The translations under genes were made by a program, and so were the position numbers. From NCBI RefSeq assembly GCF_000611645.1, contig NW_014011698.1:1-11269 (forward strand): a stretch of DNA of 11,269 nt. Direction: 5' to 3'. A model generated the notes under the pieces. It saw only the letters and a list, made by a program, of their open reading frames with translations. It ran no database searches and was not told the origin of the DNA. Positions 1-9,172 of the stretch are shown piece after piece. Within the stretch, counting starts at the first letter, position 1; each line of letters starts with the position of its first letter. The DNA is from Monoraphidium neglectum. Taxonomy: Eukaryota > Chlorophyta > Chlorophyceae > Sphaeropleales > Selenastraceae.

Positions 1-2011
1 CCCCCCACCTTCCGAATCTCCGTGTCCCGCTCCTCCACCAGCGACTCCGCCTGGGACACCTTCATCAGCTGCGCCTGGGTGAACCCGGGATCCGCCGCCG
101 CCGCCGCCCCCAGGCTGCTGCCGGGCGCGTCGTCCTCTATCAGGCCGATGCTGCTGCCCCTCTCGTAGCCTTTCTGGGCTTCAATCTTGTTGAGAAATCG
201 TGTCTCCTCCTTCCTGTGTGGACAAGCGGTTTGATTTGGGGATGTTTAGAAGGGAAGTCATCCCTCACGATGCTGATAGCGGCGACGGGGGCACTGACCG
301 CTGGCGGCACGCCACCGGCCGGCAGCGGGCTCAGGCCAAGAGCCTCTGCGCCTCAGCCGCGGCCTTGGGGCTGCTGCATGCAATTGAGAACCTCCAACGG
401 TCAACGACTGGCCCCATCCACTCCCCAGCGTCCCCGCAGCGTTCGAGTTCCGCACGTCCAGCCGTGCAAAAGGGCGCCCCGACGGGTGCCCTCGGTTCGT
501 CCCCTCTGCCGCGCACAACCTGCCTGGCAGCGCACCCAAGCAACAAACAATGCGCGCAATGAACCCACACAGCAACATCCACGGATGCATAATAACACGA
601 CCACCACTCCCATGAGCCCGGGTCCACTGCCCTGTCCCCACCTGAACTCCACGCTCAGCTTGAACAGCGCCTGCGCCAGCTGCCGCTGCACCTGCAGCCG
701 GACCGCCGCGTCCTCCTCGCGGCCCCCCGCCTGCTGCATCGCGCGGATCTCCCCGTCCAACCGCCTGAAGGACAGCTGCACCTCGCGCGTCACGGCGTCG
801 ACCTGCGCGCCCGCGCCGCCGCCGCCGTCGTCGAAGCTCACGAGCAATGCCTTCCCGTGGTACCTGCGGCGCAAGGGGCGCGGGGAGCGAGGCGCGGGCA
901 CGGGCGCAGGCGCGGCGTGGTGGGTGCGGCAGGCGCGGTCGGGCAGTGTTTGGGCCCCGCTGCGGCGCTCAAGAGCAGGAGGCGTGGCACTGACGAGGTC
1001 TTCGAGGCGCCCGGTCGCGCGCGTGCCGCAGCGGACGCACAAACACGCGCAGTTGCTCCTGTGCGGCGCCTCGCACTCCCAGAATACGCAGGCCGAAGGT
1101 CGAGGCCCCGAACGCGCATTGACTCACTCGCGCAGCTTCGCGATCCGCTCCCTCAGGACCCCCATGTCCCCTTTTATCTTCTCAGACACCTGCAACGTGA
1201 GGGGTGGGCGCGCGGCGCGCGGCGCCCCGGCGAGCAGTCGCGGCGAGGCGGCCTGTGCAAGCTTTCTTGTTTGCGGGGCTTTCAAGGAGCGCCCTGGCCC
1301 AGGCCGCCGCTTGGCACGCCTTGGCGCTGGGGATGCGGGCTGTGGCCGGCAGCATTGTGTTTCACTGCAGGAGCTGGAAGCCTGTGCAGGGAGAGGCCGC
1401 CGCCTGCAACCAGCAGCAGCCAGCTGTGGCCGCACAGCCCCCCGGCCGCCTGCCACGCGCGCACACCTGGACCCATCGAGGGGCGTAGCCCGCAGATATG
1501 CCTGCGCTGCCCAATTCGATGTCCCCTTCGCTGCCGCCCAGCGCCGCACCGAGCAGCTTCGCTGTCGCGCGGTCGTTCTCGCTGCCGAGCCTGGGCGAGT
1601 CGGCGGCAGGGGTCGGGTGGCATGGCGTGTGTGTGTGCGTGGTTGGCACTGCGAGGCTGCCGCAATGGGCAACGGTGCTTGCCAGCCTGCTTGTCAGCAT
1701 TGAGGTGTCCCAGGGACGCCCGATGCTCGCATGTGCCAAAACAGGGAGAGAGGGGCGGAACCCCCTCAAGCTGCACATCAATTATGTTCAAACAGCGCAA
1801 AGGCTTCAAAGCAGTCCGTTCAAACCATCGCTGGGAGCCGCAACGACCTCTGCTGCAGCAGGTGCTGCAGCGGAAGGCGCAGCGCGCGCCGTGCGGATCA
1901 GGTCTGCGCTCACCGATCTTCCGCCAGGTCCGGCCTCGATCGCTTCACATCATTGCGATACTTTATAAACTGCTGCGTGAGGTTCCTGGTCGTGCCTATC
2001 GCCTGGGACAT
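1..2011 (-). CDS. TGN syntaxin (Qa-SNARE), SYP4/Tlg2/syntaxin-16 type, 3' part outside window
   Basis: Membrane-fusion protein expected to act at the trans-Golgi network/early endosome. Exons on the minus strand: 2011-1914, 1590-1467, 1189-1128, 863-642 and 213-9; every intron is GT-AG and the phases (2,0,2,2) agree. The reading gives 237 residues: N-terminal peptide TRNLTQQFIKYRN (residues 8-20), a linker ending APRWVQVSEKI (compare the plant SYP4 pattern PPAWVDVSEEI), then Habc helices including YHGKALLVSFDD (96-107), a VQRQLAQALFKLSVEFRKEE stretch (about 154-172), and the lead-in to the SNARE motif, FTQAQLMKVSQAESLVEERD (213-232). The last visible exon ends in phase 0 at position 9 before a GTGGGG donor, so nearly all of the SNARE motif, its zero-layer Gln and the C-terminal membrane anchor are off the left edge. 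The start at 2011 is the only in-frame ATG near the N-peptide. An Ala5 run (205-209) and a Gly4 run (108-111) look lineage-specific. The subgroup call rests on remembered SYP4 patterns. Confidence 0.9.
214..641 (-). other. Intron of the syntaxin gene (428 bases)
   Basis: Donor TTCAG/GTGGGG at 641 and acceptor CACACAG at 214. The split Arg codon (AG + G) rebuilds the conserved FRK junction seen in SYP4-type syntaxins, which supports these exact ends. No other feature was seen inside. Confidence 0.85.
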
Positions 2012-2197
2012 CGCTTCCCAGGGCCTTGCCAGGGCCGGAGACGCTATGATGAATCCAGGTGCATCCCCAGATCAGCTAGCACGCGATCGGATGGGACCGC
2101 GCGAACCAGTCTGGCCGATGAGCCCGAGCTCTCGCGCTTGTTGAACACCACGTCCCTCTGTGTGATTGAGGAGCTTTGTATACTGATTAGTTATTTG

Positions 2198-2217
2198 ATT
2201 GGATTGCAAGGCTTATA
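2198..2217 (-). promoter_or_regulatory. Possible TATA-like element upstream of the syntaxin gene
   Basis: The minus strand reads TATAAG at 2217-2212, about 200 bases upstream of the syntaxin ATG at 2011. It lies in an AT-rich island (about 2160-2220) that stands out from the GC-rich surroundings. A CCAAT pentamer follows at 2202-2198, but it is downstream of the TATA-like word, which is the wrong order for a classical promoter. Distance and strand fit a core promoter with a 5' UTR of up to about 170 bases. The evidence is only motif and composition. Confidence 0.25.
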
Positions 2218-2722
2218 CATGTGATTGGAGTGGGTCCTGCTTGTCGACAGCACACCACCGTCTGCGCACACAAAAGTTGGTCAGCGCACCACCTGTCAGC
2301 GCTCAGCGTTGCTCTGTCCCTCCTGCTGCTAATGCTCTGTGGGGCAGCTCAAGGAGCCTCCACTGATCCACACCTCAAAAGAGCATCGTATGGCCAACAC
2401 ACAGAAATCTTTGACCGTAAAACTCCACTTTTTGACATTTCAGCTGTCGAGCCTCCCCACGTGCCCACTGGAGTGGTTGCTTCCGGGCGTCGGCGCGGCC
2501 GGCAGCTGTCCCTGCTTCGACGGGGTCGGGCAAAGGCGGCGCTGCCATTCCGCCTGATTGCGGGGTGGACAACGCTGCGCGCCACTCAGCCCCAGCAGCT
2601 CACACCCCTTGGCGCATTCGCCCCCACTTGGGCCATTAGCCAGGAAGCCTAACCACCAGCCGGCTGCTTTGCTCACCACGCCCCCCCCCCCGCCATAACC
2701 GCTTGCATAACAATGCATCAAG

Positions 2723-2727
2723 TTACA
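2723..2727 (-). terminator. Candidate green-algal polyadenylation signal TGTAA
   Basis: TGTAA is the usual poly(A) signal in chlorophyte green algae. The minus strand carries it at 2727-2723, and by eye it is the only copy between the stop codon of the secreted-protein gene (3578) and this point. Use of this site would give a 3' UTR of about 860 bases, long but not unusual for these algae. A five-base word can occur by chance. Confidence 0.3.
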
Positions 2728-3577
2728 AAAAGCACTGCACACTCCGGACACAAAAGCCCGTGCGTCAAGCCAAGCGTGTCCCGCGGCGCAGCGGAATGCC
2801 GGCAGGCACCTCTGGCGCCCGCGCGCCACCGACGCCGCCGAAAACGCGCCGGCTCGGTCAATCAAGTTCTCTCAAGTCCTGCCGCCACCGCCCATGCAAC
2901 TCTCGCACGAGGCACCATCATCATGTAATTGTTCGAACGCTGCGCCGCCGGCGCGGTTGTGACCCTGCAGCACCCGCTAGGCCAAAGCAATGGCTCAGCG
3001 CCCTGCTCCCTGCGCCCCGGTGGGCCACGATGACATGATGTAAAACAGCAGCGGCACTCGTCTGGTCACTGCAGGCGGCCAAAAGACTCGCCGCCTTTCT
3101 TGGCGATGGGATGCGGCACTCTTCGTCACGGGGTGGAGGGGGGCTGCAGCGGGCGCAAAGGCTGCGCACGAATGCGAGGGGGCCATCATCATCCGCCACC
3201 CACGCGCCGCGCAATCCTGATCGGAGTCTAGCGGGTAGCGGAGGCCGCCAGTGGTGTTGGGTTTTCAAGATTGGGCGGCGCTTGGTGTTTTTTCCAGGGG
3301 CGGCGGAGCTGCGTCGGCACCTGAGGGGGTTCAGTGCAGTCAAGGAGGCACAGGGAGGGGGCGCGTTCAGCAAGTGCGGATGAGGGGGGAGGTGGCGGCC
3401 CCAGCAAGGCGTTCCAGAGCCACCAGGTGGGATGCGGCACCGCAGCCGGCACCAGCCATACAGTGCGCCAACATTCATGGCCACGACGCTCGAAATAAAA
3501 CCCTCCTGAAATGGCAATACCCCCAGGATGCAAGGAAAGAGTGGAGCTTGCGGGACTGCTGAGGCCAGCGCACCTGT

Positions 3578-4943
3578 TTAGGGCGTGCCGGCCCCGGCCT
3601 GGGCGCCAGCACCGGCCTGGGCGGTGGAGGGCGACGCGGCCGGGCTGGGGGAGGGGGACGCCTCTGCAGCGGCGCCGCCGCCGGCCTCGGGAGAGGGCGA
3701 GGGCGAGGGCGACTCGGCGAGCGTGCCGGCCTTGGCCTCGGCGGCCGCCTCGGCCTGGGCCTGGGCGGAGCCGCCTGCCTTGGCGACGGCCTGCGCGGCG
3801 GCCTGCGCCTGGGCGTCGGCGCCGCCGCCAGACGCGGCGACGGCCTGGGCGGCGGCCTGCGGTTTGGCAAGGCAGAGCGGGTTGATGCATTGGGATGTGT
3901 AAGTGAGATCATCGCGCTCTGAGCCGCCACATGGCGATGGAATTGTTGAGAGGTTTGACAGCAGCCAGCGGGTTGCAACAGTTGGTCCTCGCTGTGGAAC
4001 AAGCACCCCACCACATGCCCGCGCACGCATGCACACACGCATGCACGCACACATGCACGCACGCACGCATGGATGCATGCACGCACGCACGCACGTGCGA
4101 GAATGCAAAACCAGCCCAACTCAAACCCACCGCAGCCTGCGCCTCGCCGGGGATGGGGGAAGGGCTCGGGGGGGCCTCGGCGGCGGTGGCGCCGCCACTG
4201 GGAGGGGGCGAAGCCGCCTCGCCGGCGGCCGGCGAGGGCGACGGGGACTCGAGGGTGCCAGACTTTGCCAGAGCCTCGGCCTCAGCCTGGGCCTGGGCGG
4301 AGCCGCCGGCCTTGGCGACGGCCTGCGCGGCGGCCTGCGCCTGCGCCTGGGCGTTGCCGCCAGAGGCAGCGACGGCCTGGGCCGCAGCCTGCGAGCAGGG
4401 AGCGACAGGGGTGCAGCGGGTGGGGGGCGTCGACCATTCGCTTCACGGAGCGTGAAGGGTGGGAGAGGTGGAGGTGTGGACGCTCAGACATTTGGTGGGC
4501 AAGCGGCTCACACAAATGGAGTGCGGCAGGCGCGAGCCTGCATTTGCGGGTCATGAGCAATGACCGACCTCTGCGATGAGAAGCTGAAAAGGCACTTGTT
4601 GTTTTTCAGTGAGAGTTGCTTCGAACATCCCCAGCCACTGGGCAGCCAAAACAAACACACCAGCAGGACCCATTGCAGTAACCTGGAAACCGATCGGCAC
4701 GCCAGCACACGCCGTGCGTGTCCATCCACCCACCTGGGCCTGCGCCAGGCCGGGGATGGGCGAGGGGCTGGGCGACACCTCTGCGGCGGTGGCGCCGCCG
4801 GCGGGCGAAGCGGAGGGCGAGGGCACCGCGGCGGCGCCGGCCTGCGCGGCCGCGCCGGCCTGGGCGGCGGCGCCCGAGGGGGCGGGGGAGGGGGAGCCCT
4901 CGGCGGTGGCGCCGCCAGTAGGCGAAGGGGACGCCGCCGGAAT
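3578..4943 (-). repeat. Three C-terminal exons built from shared AQA and GGATAAE-SPSPSP modules
   Basis: Exon 13 (4943-4734), exon 14 (4388-4131) and exon 15 (3856-3578) share modules. Exons 14 and 15 both begin AAAQAVAASGG and continue AQAAAQAVAKAGGSAQAQAE before a TL-ESPSPSP block. Exons 13 and 14 both carry GGATAAE followed by SPSPIPG, and exon 15 ends in a related GGGAAAEASPSPSP block. At the DNA level 4281-4342 and 3749-3810 differ at only 2 of 62 bases by eye. This indicates exon or segment duplication. In exon 15, 37 of 92 residues are Ala. Confidence 0.85.
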
Positions 4944-7900
4944 CTGAAGAGTTGGGATTTGCGGTGGCGAGAGAGTGGCAGATATGAGGGTGGTAAGGGT
5001 TTTGCCGGCTATTCATATGAGGGTGGACGACACAAACGGAGTCCGCTCCGCATCAGCTGACACAATTGGGCGTGTGTGTGGAGAGTACGAGCAGTCACCC
5101 AGGGTAAGCAAGTAGTGAGCAGTGTAGCGGCCAGCACAGCGCACAGCAGGGCGTAGCGGTCCCGTCATGCTCACGCAATCAGCGGCGTTGGTGGCGCCGG
5201 CCTGAGACAGGGCCTAGAGCGGGGAGATGGAGGCGAATGGATGTCAAAGCCTTCCTGCCGTACTTCCAACATCCCAGCAGTTTTGATAGACCAGAGGAGA
5301 CATGCAAGCAGTGCAGGCCCCGCCAGGTCGGTTGTAAATGTCCAGCGGCCGCACCGCAGGGCGGCGCTTCAACACAGGGTGGCGCAAGCAAGGGTTGCCT
5401 GGTTGCGCCCCAGAACACCCGCCGGGTTTCATCTATATGTGTCTGATTGCGTGGCTGCCTGAACCCCTCACCTGTGCAACCGACTTGCCATCACCGGTGG
5501 AAGCGGCGCTGGCCTGGGCCTCTGCGTTTGCAGGGCAGGGTGGACGTGGGTGGAGAGGCTTGGAGCGAGTGTTAGAAGTGACCTTTTCAGGGGAGGTTGG
5601 GAGCATGCGCTTGGGGAGCTGGAGGGCTGGGAGACATATTTGGGCCCGCCAAGGTGGCAGGAAGTGCTGTGCGCGTGCTCAGTGTACGTGCACAAGAGAA
5701 TGTGTTGAGGCACATGCAAGCAAACACAGTGCTCTTGTACTGACCCGCAGGCCGCTGCTATGTGCTGTGTGCTCAGTTATTGCCGCAGGGCATAAGTAGC
5801 AGGGACGAAGCAAGCTAGGGTGTGTGTGCACAACACAGCTCAATGGATGCGACAGCAGCAGACGCGCAAATGCCGGTGCGGACAGAGGCAGGCACGGACG
5901 CTCACGCGCGAGGACGTTGGTGACGGCGCCGCAGCCGCCGGTGGTCACAGCCTGGGACAGGGCCGCCGCGAAGGCCTTGGACTCGTTGCCTGGGACAAAA
6001 CGAAGGTGCGGCGAGATGGGGTTGCAGTGGCGCAAGTGAAGCAATGAGCAAGACCATACAAAGAACTGCCCCGTCCCCACGATAAAGGCAGATGTTTGTG
6101 TTGGCAGGCGGGTGAGCGTAGGGCGCGTGCCGGCGCGTGAGTCTGGGAACCGCTCACCGCCGGCCGCCAGAGCTTGTGCCACGGCCTTGCCGGCGGCGGT
6201 AGCTGCGTTGGTGATGGAGGGTGGGGCAGGGTGGGGCGTTGGGAGCTGCGGGCGTGAGCAGGGCAGCAAATTGCGGTCGCGAGAATCCTGGTGCCGGCCA
6301 TGGACCCCAGCAGTGCGCTCAGCACTACGAGCTTCAAGACAGCCTGGTCACGGCTTAGATAGAGTGACGCCCGTCCGGGCCCGAGGAGCTTGCACGGCAT
6401 GCGCAGAGCACACGCAGCGAGCTGCGCACGCAGGGGCATTTTTTGGGCCGGCCGGCGCACCCTGAGAGGGGTTGCCGTTGGCGTCGGTCAGGGCAGTTCC
6501 CAGCGCCTGGGACACGGGCTGGGGCTGGGTGCCGTAGGCCTCGGCGGTGGCCTTGGAGACGGCCTGGGCGGTGGCGCCGCCGGAGCCGAGGGCCTGGGCG
6601 ATGGCCTGTCAATGGAGGGGGAATTTGGGGGTACCGAGGTTGGGTCAAGAGGTGAGCAAGAACAGCCAAGGGTTGGGGTCGAGAGGAAATGTGATGTGAC
6701 GACGATTTGATTGATGTCATGATAAAGTGGGTTGATGTGGAGGGTAATGCGGGGCTGGGTTGCCACCCCTGATGGTTTTTCACAGCACATGCGGTACGTG
6801 CCTTTGCTGTAAAAGACAGGGCTATCACAGGGCTCTGTGTGCCTTGGCTCCCTGATATACAAAGCCATTGACAGTTCAAAACCTGCAAAGCTTCGAATGG
6901 TCGCGCACCTGAGCCTGAGCCTTTGCGTCGTTTCCGCCGGCGGCGGCGCCCTGAGCAATGGCGTTGCCGGCGGCGGCGGGGTTGCCCTGATTGACGGCCT
7001 GGTCAGGTGTGGATGGAGATGAGGCAGGGGGTGAGGGGGCAACTGGGAGCGAGCGAAATTCGCAGGGGTGGTTCGCCAGGTCTTCAGGTGCGGGGACATC
7101 CAGCGGGCAGCACTGCTTCAGGTGCTGTTTGCAGATTTGCATGGGGCAGCAGAGAGCGCCAAGCCCGACAGTCTATGCATGCCGCTGAAAATTAGGTAGG
7201 ATGGCGATGCGCGTGTTGGAAGCCACTGCCGGTCTGTCGGCCGGCAAGGCTTTTGAGCAGCCTTGCCCAGGTTCCGTCAAGCCACTCCGCACCTGCGCGT
7301 ACGCCTGTTTTGTCGGGGCCACGTCGCGCGGGGAGATTGATGTGGGGCAAGAGGTGAGGGCACAATGTGCGCGCACAGCGCAGGCGCGGATGTGGGGCAA
7401 GAGGTGAGGGCACAATGTGCGCGCACAGCGCAGGCGCGGGTGTGCTGCAGCGCTGCACAACCTGGAAAGAGCACATACAGACAGTCGGGCTGCAGCAGAG
7501 GGGGCTAGGTTGGTGAAAGGGTAGGTGCAAGAGAGCCTATGGCGGGCCAAATCAGGCAGAGGCTGCGCGCCTGAGCAATGGCCTCGGCCGCGCTGCCGCC
7601 ACCCTGGTTGACGGCCTGGCCCTGGAGAGCAGAAGGTGACAGGGGCATAGACAAGAAGATTTGGGTGATGAGGCGGTTGCCATCAGAAACGAATTGGTCG
7701 TTCGTATTTGGATGAGGCGCCCGTAGCGTGGATCGGCTCAGGATGCTGATGTGCACAACATGTAATGCTGACCGCAATTGTTCAAGGTCAGCCGCCCATA
7801 GGAAGGCAGGGAAGATTGGTTGTCTTGGGTTCATGCCGTGCCAGCTTACCAGGGTGTTTGCAAACGGCTGGATCTGGCCGGCGGAGAACGCTTGGGCCAG

Positions 7901-8720
7901 GGCGTCGGCAAGGGTGTTGGCTGTGGTGGGCAGATCTGGGGTTTGGGGGGACACAAAACGGGGCGGGGGAAGGGGGCGGGCTGTTAGGGTATGCTGGAGA
8001 CTTGATGGGTGGGAACGCTGCTGGTGGATTGCAGGGGCCTCGTCTATCAATGTCACGTTCAGCATGGGCCAGCAAGGTGCAGGCTGGGTTTGGTAGTGCA
8101 AGAGACTGCGCGCGGGCATTTGCGTGCGTGCACAGCGCCGAGGCGGTGCAAGACAGCGGCGCACCCTGCTTGGCCGCCTGGGCGACGGCCTGCGCGGCGG
8201 AGGATGCCTGCGTGCCACCCTCGGCGGAGCTCTTGGCCAGGGCCTGTTGAAGGGGGGGCACGGCAGGGACAATCAAGGCACAGGGGGTTTATGGATTGCG
8301 TCGGGCGACGTCATGGGGCCAAGGCCAAGGACAGCGAGCTTCAGGTGCCCCACCTGTCCAACGGCCTGCGAGCCCCCTTTGGCAGAGGCAATCGCCTGAG
8401 CGGCAGCCTGGGCGTTGCCGGCCGAGACACCCTGCGCGAAGGCCTGGGCCTGCGCCTGCGCCTGGGCGCCGCCGCCGCCGGCCGCGGCGTTGGCCTGCGA
8501 CGCGGCCGCAGCGTTCTGCTTCAGCCTGCGGGCATCAGACGCCACTGGAGCCGTGTGGGGCCACAGAGGCGCGTGGGGGCCGAACGAGGGCGGTGAGAAG
8601 GAGTCGAGGGCATTCCGAGGACACGGCGGCAAACTCGGGATCATCGGGATCCGGGATACCGCGCCTTGGCTCACCGCAGAAGGAGATCAACAGGATCACG
8701 GAGACCTTGAGGTAGGACAT
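3578..8720 (-). CDS. Secreted Ala/Gln-rich repeat protein with Ser-Pro blocks (complete, 15 predicted exons)
   Basis: Family not recognised. Exons: 8720-8675, 8544-8354, 8243-8165, 7920-7850, 7621-7571, 7304-7293, 6998-6909, 6605-6461, 6202-6158, 5989-5906, 5521-5472, 5213-5175, 4943-4734, 4388-4131, 3856-3578. They join in frame to 549 residues plus TAA. The ATG sits in ACCACCATGT, a good eukaryotic start context. Residues 1 to about 18-20 (MSYLKVSVILLISFCVAS) are a clear signal peptide, followed by DARRLK. Residues 20-301 are low-complexity AQA/AIAQA/GG helix-prone repeats; Cys263 and Cys301 are the only cysteines after the signal. Residues 302-549 alternate AQA runs with SPSPSP blocks of the kind that become hydroxyproline-linked glycan sites in plant and algal wall proteins. 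There is no hydrophobic C-terminus, so no GPI anchor or membrane segment. I see no Trp or His and no Met after the start. Likely role, by inference: extracellular matrix, wall or adhesive structural protein. Exon 6 and the donor of exon 5 are the least certain parts. Confidence 0.8.
4021..4095. repeat. GCAC/GCATGCAC microsatellite in the last intron of the secreted-protein gene
   Basis: Imperfect alternating purine-pyrimidine repeat of GCAC, GCAT and ACAC words within intron 3857-4130. Plus-strand readings through it give His/Thr/Ala or Cys/Val-rich peptides that are artefacts of the repeat. Confidence 0.9.
5175..6202 (-). other. Exons 9-12: region with the only two cysteines of the mature protein
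   Basis: Exons 6202-6158, 5989-5906, 5521-5472 and 5213-5175 encode TAAGKAVAQALAAGG, then NESKAFAAALSQAV, GGCGAVTNVLAQ, a linker with TGDGKSVAQ, and finally ALSQAGATNAADC. Cys263 and Cys301 bracket a 37-residue segment, which suggests an intramolecular disulfide or cross-linking site in an otherwise cysteine-free secreted chain. The phase-1 joins create Gly and Gln codons that fit the surrounding pattern, which supports the splice choices. Confidence 0.7.
7293..7304 (-). other. Candidate 12-base microexon (Ala-Tyr-Ala-Gln)
   Basis: The minus strand reads acaaaacag, then GCGTACGCGCAG, then GTGCGG. This is a phase-0 acceptor and donor around four codons whose product AYAQ fits the repeat style. 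Frame is kept whether it is included or skipped, so phase alone does not prove it. Without it, exon 5 would join directly to exon 7 (acceptor ending at 6999). Confidence 0.4.
7305..7570 (-). other. Candidate GC-AG intron in the secreted-protein gene
   Basis: Exon 5 reads QAVNQ...EAIAQ up to CAG at 7573-7571, and the intron would start with GCGCGC at 7570. No GT donor occurs on the minus strand between this point and the in-frame stop at 7507-7505, so a non-GT donor is needed if the frame is to continue. The 3' end at 7306-7305 is a normal AG before candidate exon 6. The alternative is a real early stop, giving a shorter protein from this isoform. Confidence 0.5.
7339..7439. repeat. Perfect tandem duplication, 50-base unit, two copies
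   Basis: The unit beginning GATGTGGGGCAAGAGG at 7339-7388 is repeated without a mismatch at 7389-7438, and one further matching base follows. It lies inside the candidate GC-AG intron of the secreted-protein gene. Complete identity points to a recent duplication or a variable-number repeat. Confidence 0.95.
8354..8720 (-). other. Signal-peptide exon and first repeat exon of the secreted protein
   Basis: Exon 1 (8720-8675) encodes only the N-region and hydrophobic core of the signal peptide, ending in phase 1 at a GTGAGC donor. Exon 2 (8544-8354) supplies the end of the signal (codon GTG split across the intron, Val16) and then the first Ala/Gln block, with QAQAQAQAFAQG and QAAAQAIASAKGG. Cleavage is plausible after Ser18 or Ala20. 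RR at residues 21-22 holds the only arginines I see in the whole protein, so it could be a dibasic processing point just behind the signal; that last idea is speculation. Confidence 0.75.
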
Positions 8721-9071
8721 GGTGGTCCTATGCGTGCAGGGAGTCGAGCAAAACCTGGTGCCGCCGAGACGGACAGACGGCGGAAAGCGAGCCGATCAAG
8801 CCTCGACTGAGGTGAAGAGGCGCTTGAAAACGTGGAAATGCAATGTTGTCGGCGTATCAGACGTCAAGAGGGTGTTGGAGCTGGAGCTCGAGGGGCGCCA
8901 GTTGTCACTGCGCCATGATCGCGCACAACCACCGCAGCCCGGGTATCAGATGCCTCTTGGCACCACGGCAGCTCGCACCTTATTCTCCACATTCTCCTTG
9001 CACAGCCGCAGATCTGTGCTAGAGTCGAGACGCTGCGGTGCGGCGCACCGCCTGGGGGCCGGCAGCACCCA

Positions 9072-9172
9072 TGACGTCAGCTGCAGTTGGCTTCCAGGGA
9101 TTGCCGACGGCGGCTCGGATGACGTGGGAGCCAACAGTCCCCCATACGGCAGCAAGGGGGCAGGTACACGTG
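9072..9172. promoter_or_regulatory. Cluster of ACGT-core boxes upstream of the secreted-protein gene
   Basis: TGACGTCA (9072-9079), TGACGTGG (9120-9127) and CACGTG (9167-9172) lie 350-450 bases upstream of the ATG at 8720. These are consensus words for plant-type bZIP (C-box, TGACGTGG-type) and G-box factors. A further GACGTC is at 8860-8865. The bare ACGT count is close to chance for this base composition, so function is uncertain. Confidence 0.25.

Larger units (their letters stand above)
2012..3577. other. Intergenic stretch: syntaxin 5' flank and 3' UTR side of the secreted-protein gene
   Basis: No convincing coding exon was found on either strand. The right part should be the 3' UTR of the secreted-protein gene, whose stop is at 3580-3578. 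The left part should be the promoter and 5' UTR of the syntaxin gene. A run of 11 C lies at 2681-2691. The longest plus-strand reading frame (2221-2652) contains a hydrophobic stretch but begins at GTG and has no other support. Confidence 0.6.

Noticed and set aside
216..1703. Plus-strand open frame of 495 codons
   Set aside because: It runs antisense to the syntaxin exons and introns; its Ser/Arg/Ala/Pro-rich product has no domain, as expected from open frames in GC-rich DNA.
857..2224. Plus-strand open frame of 455 codons
   Set aside because: Also antisense to the syntaxin gene, crosses its exons and introns, and has Arg/Pro-rich filler composition.
2221..2652. Plus-strand frame with a hydrophobic signal-like stretch (ALSVALSLLLLMLCGAAQG)
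   Set aside because: It begins at GTG, not ATG; the nearby ATG at 2219 is followed at once by TGA. The remainder has no recognisable domain. A spliced small secreted gene cannot be excluded without transcripts.
3903..4579. Plus-strand Ala/Gly/Arg-rich frames of 168-217 codons
   Set aside because: Antisense shadows of repeat exon 14 and its intron; the minus strand has consistent splice sites and phase.
7341..7439. CRISPR-like repeat
   Set aside because: Only two directly adjacent identical copies, no spacers, in a eukaryotic intron.
7665..7770. Possible C/D snoRNA on the plus strand (GTGATGA at 7665-7671, CTGA about 95 bases later)
   Set aside because: No terminal stem, no internal C'/D' pair, and it is antisense to the host intron.
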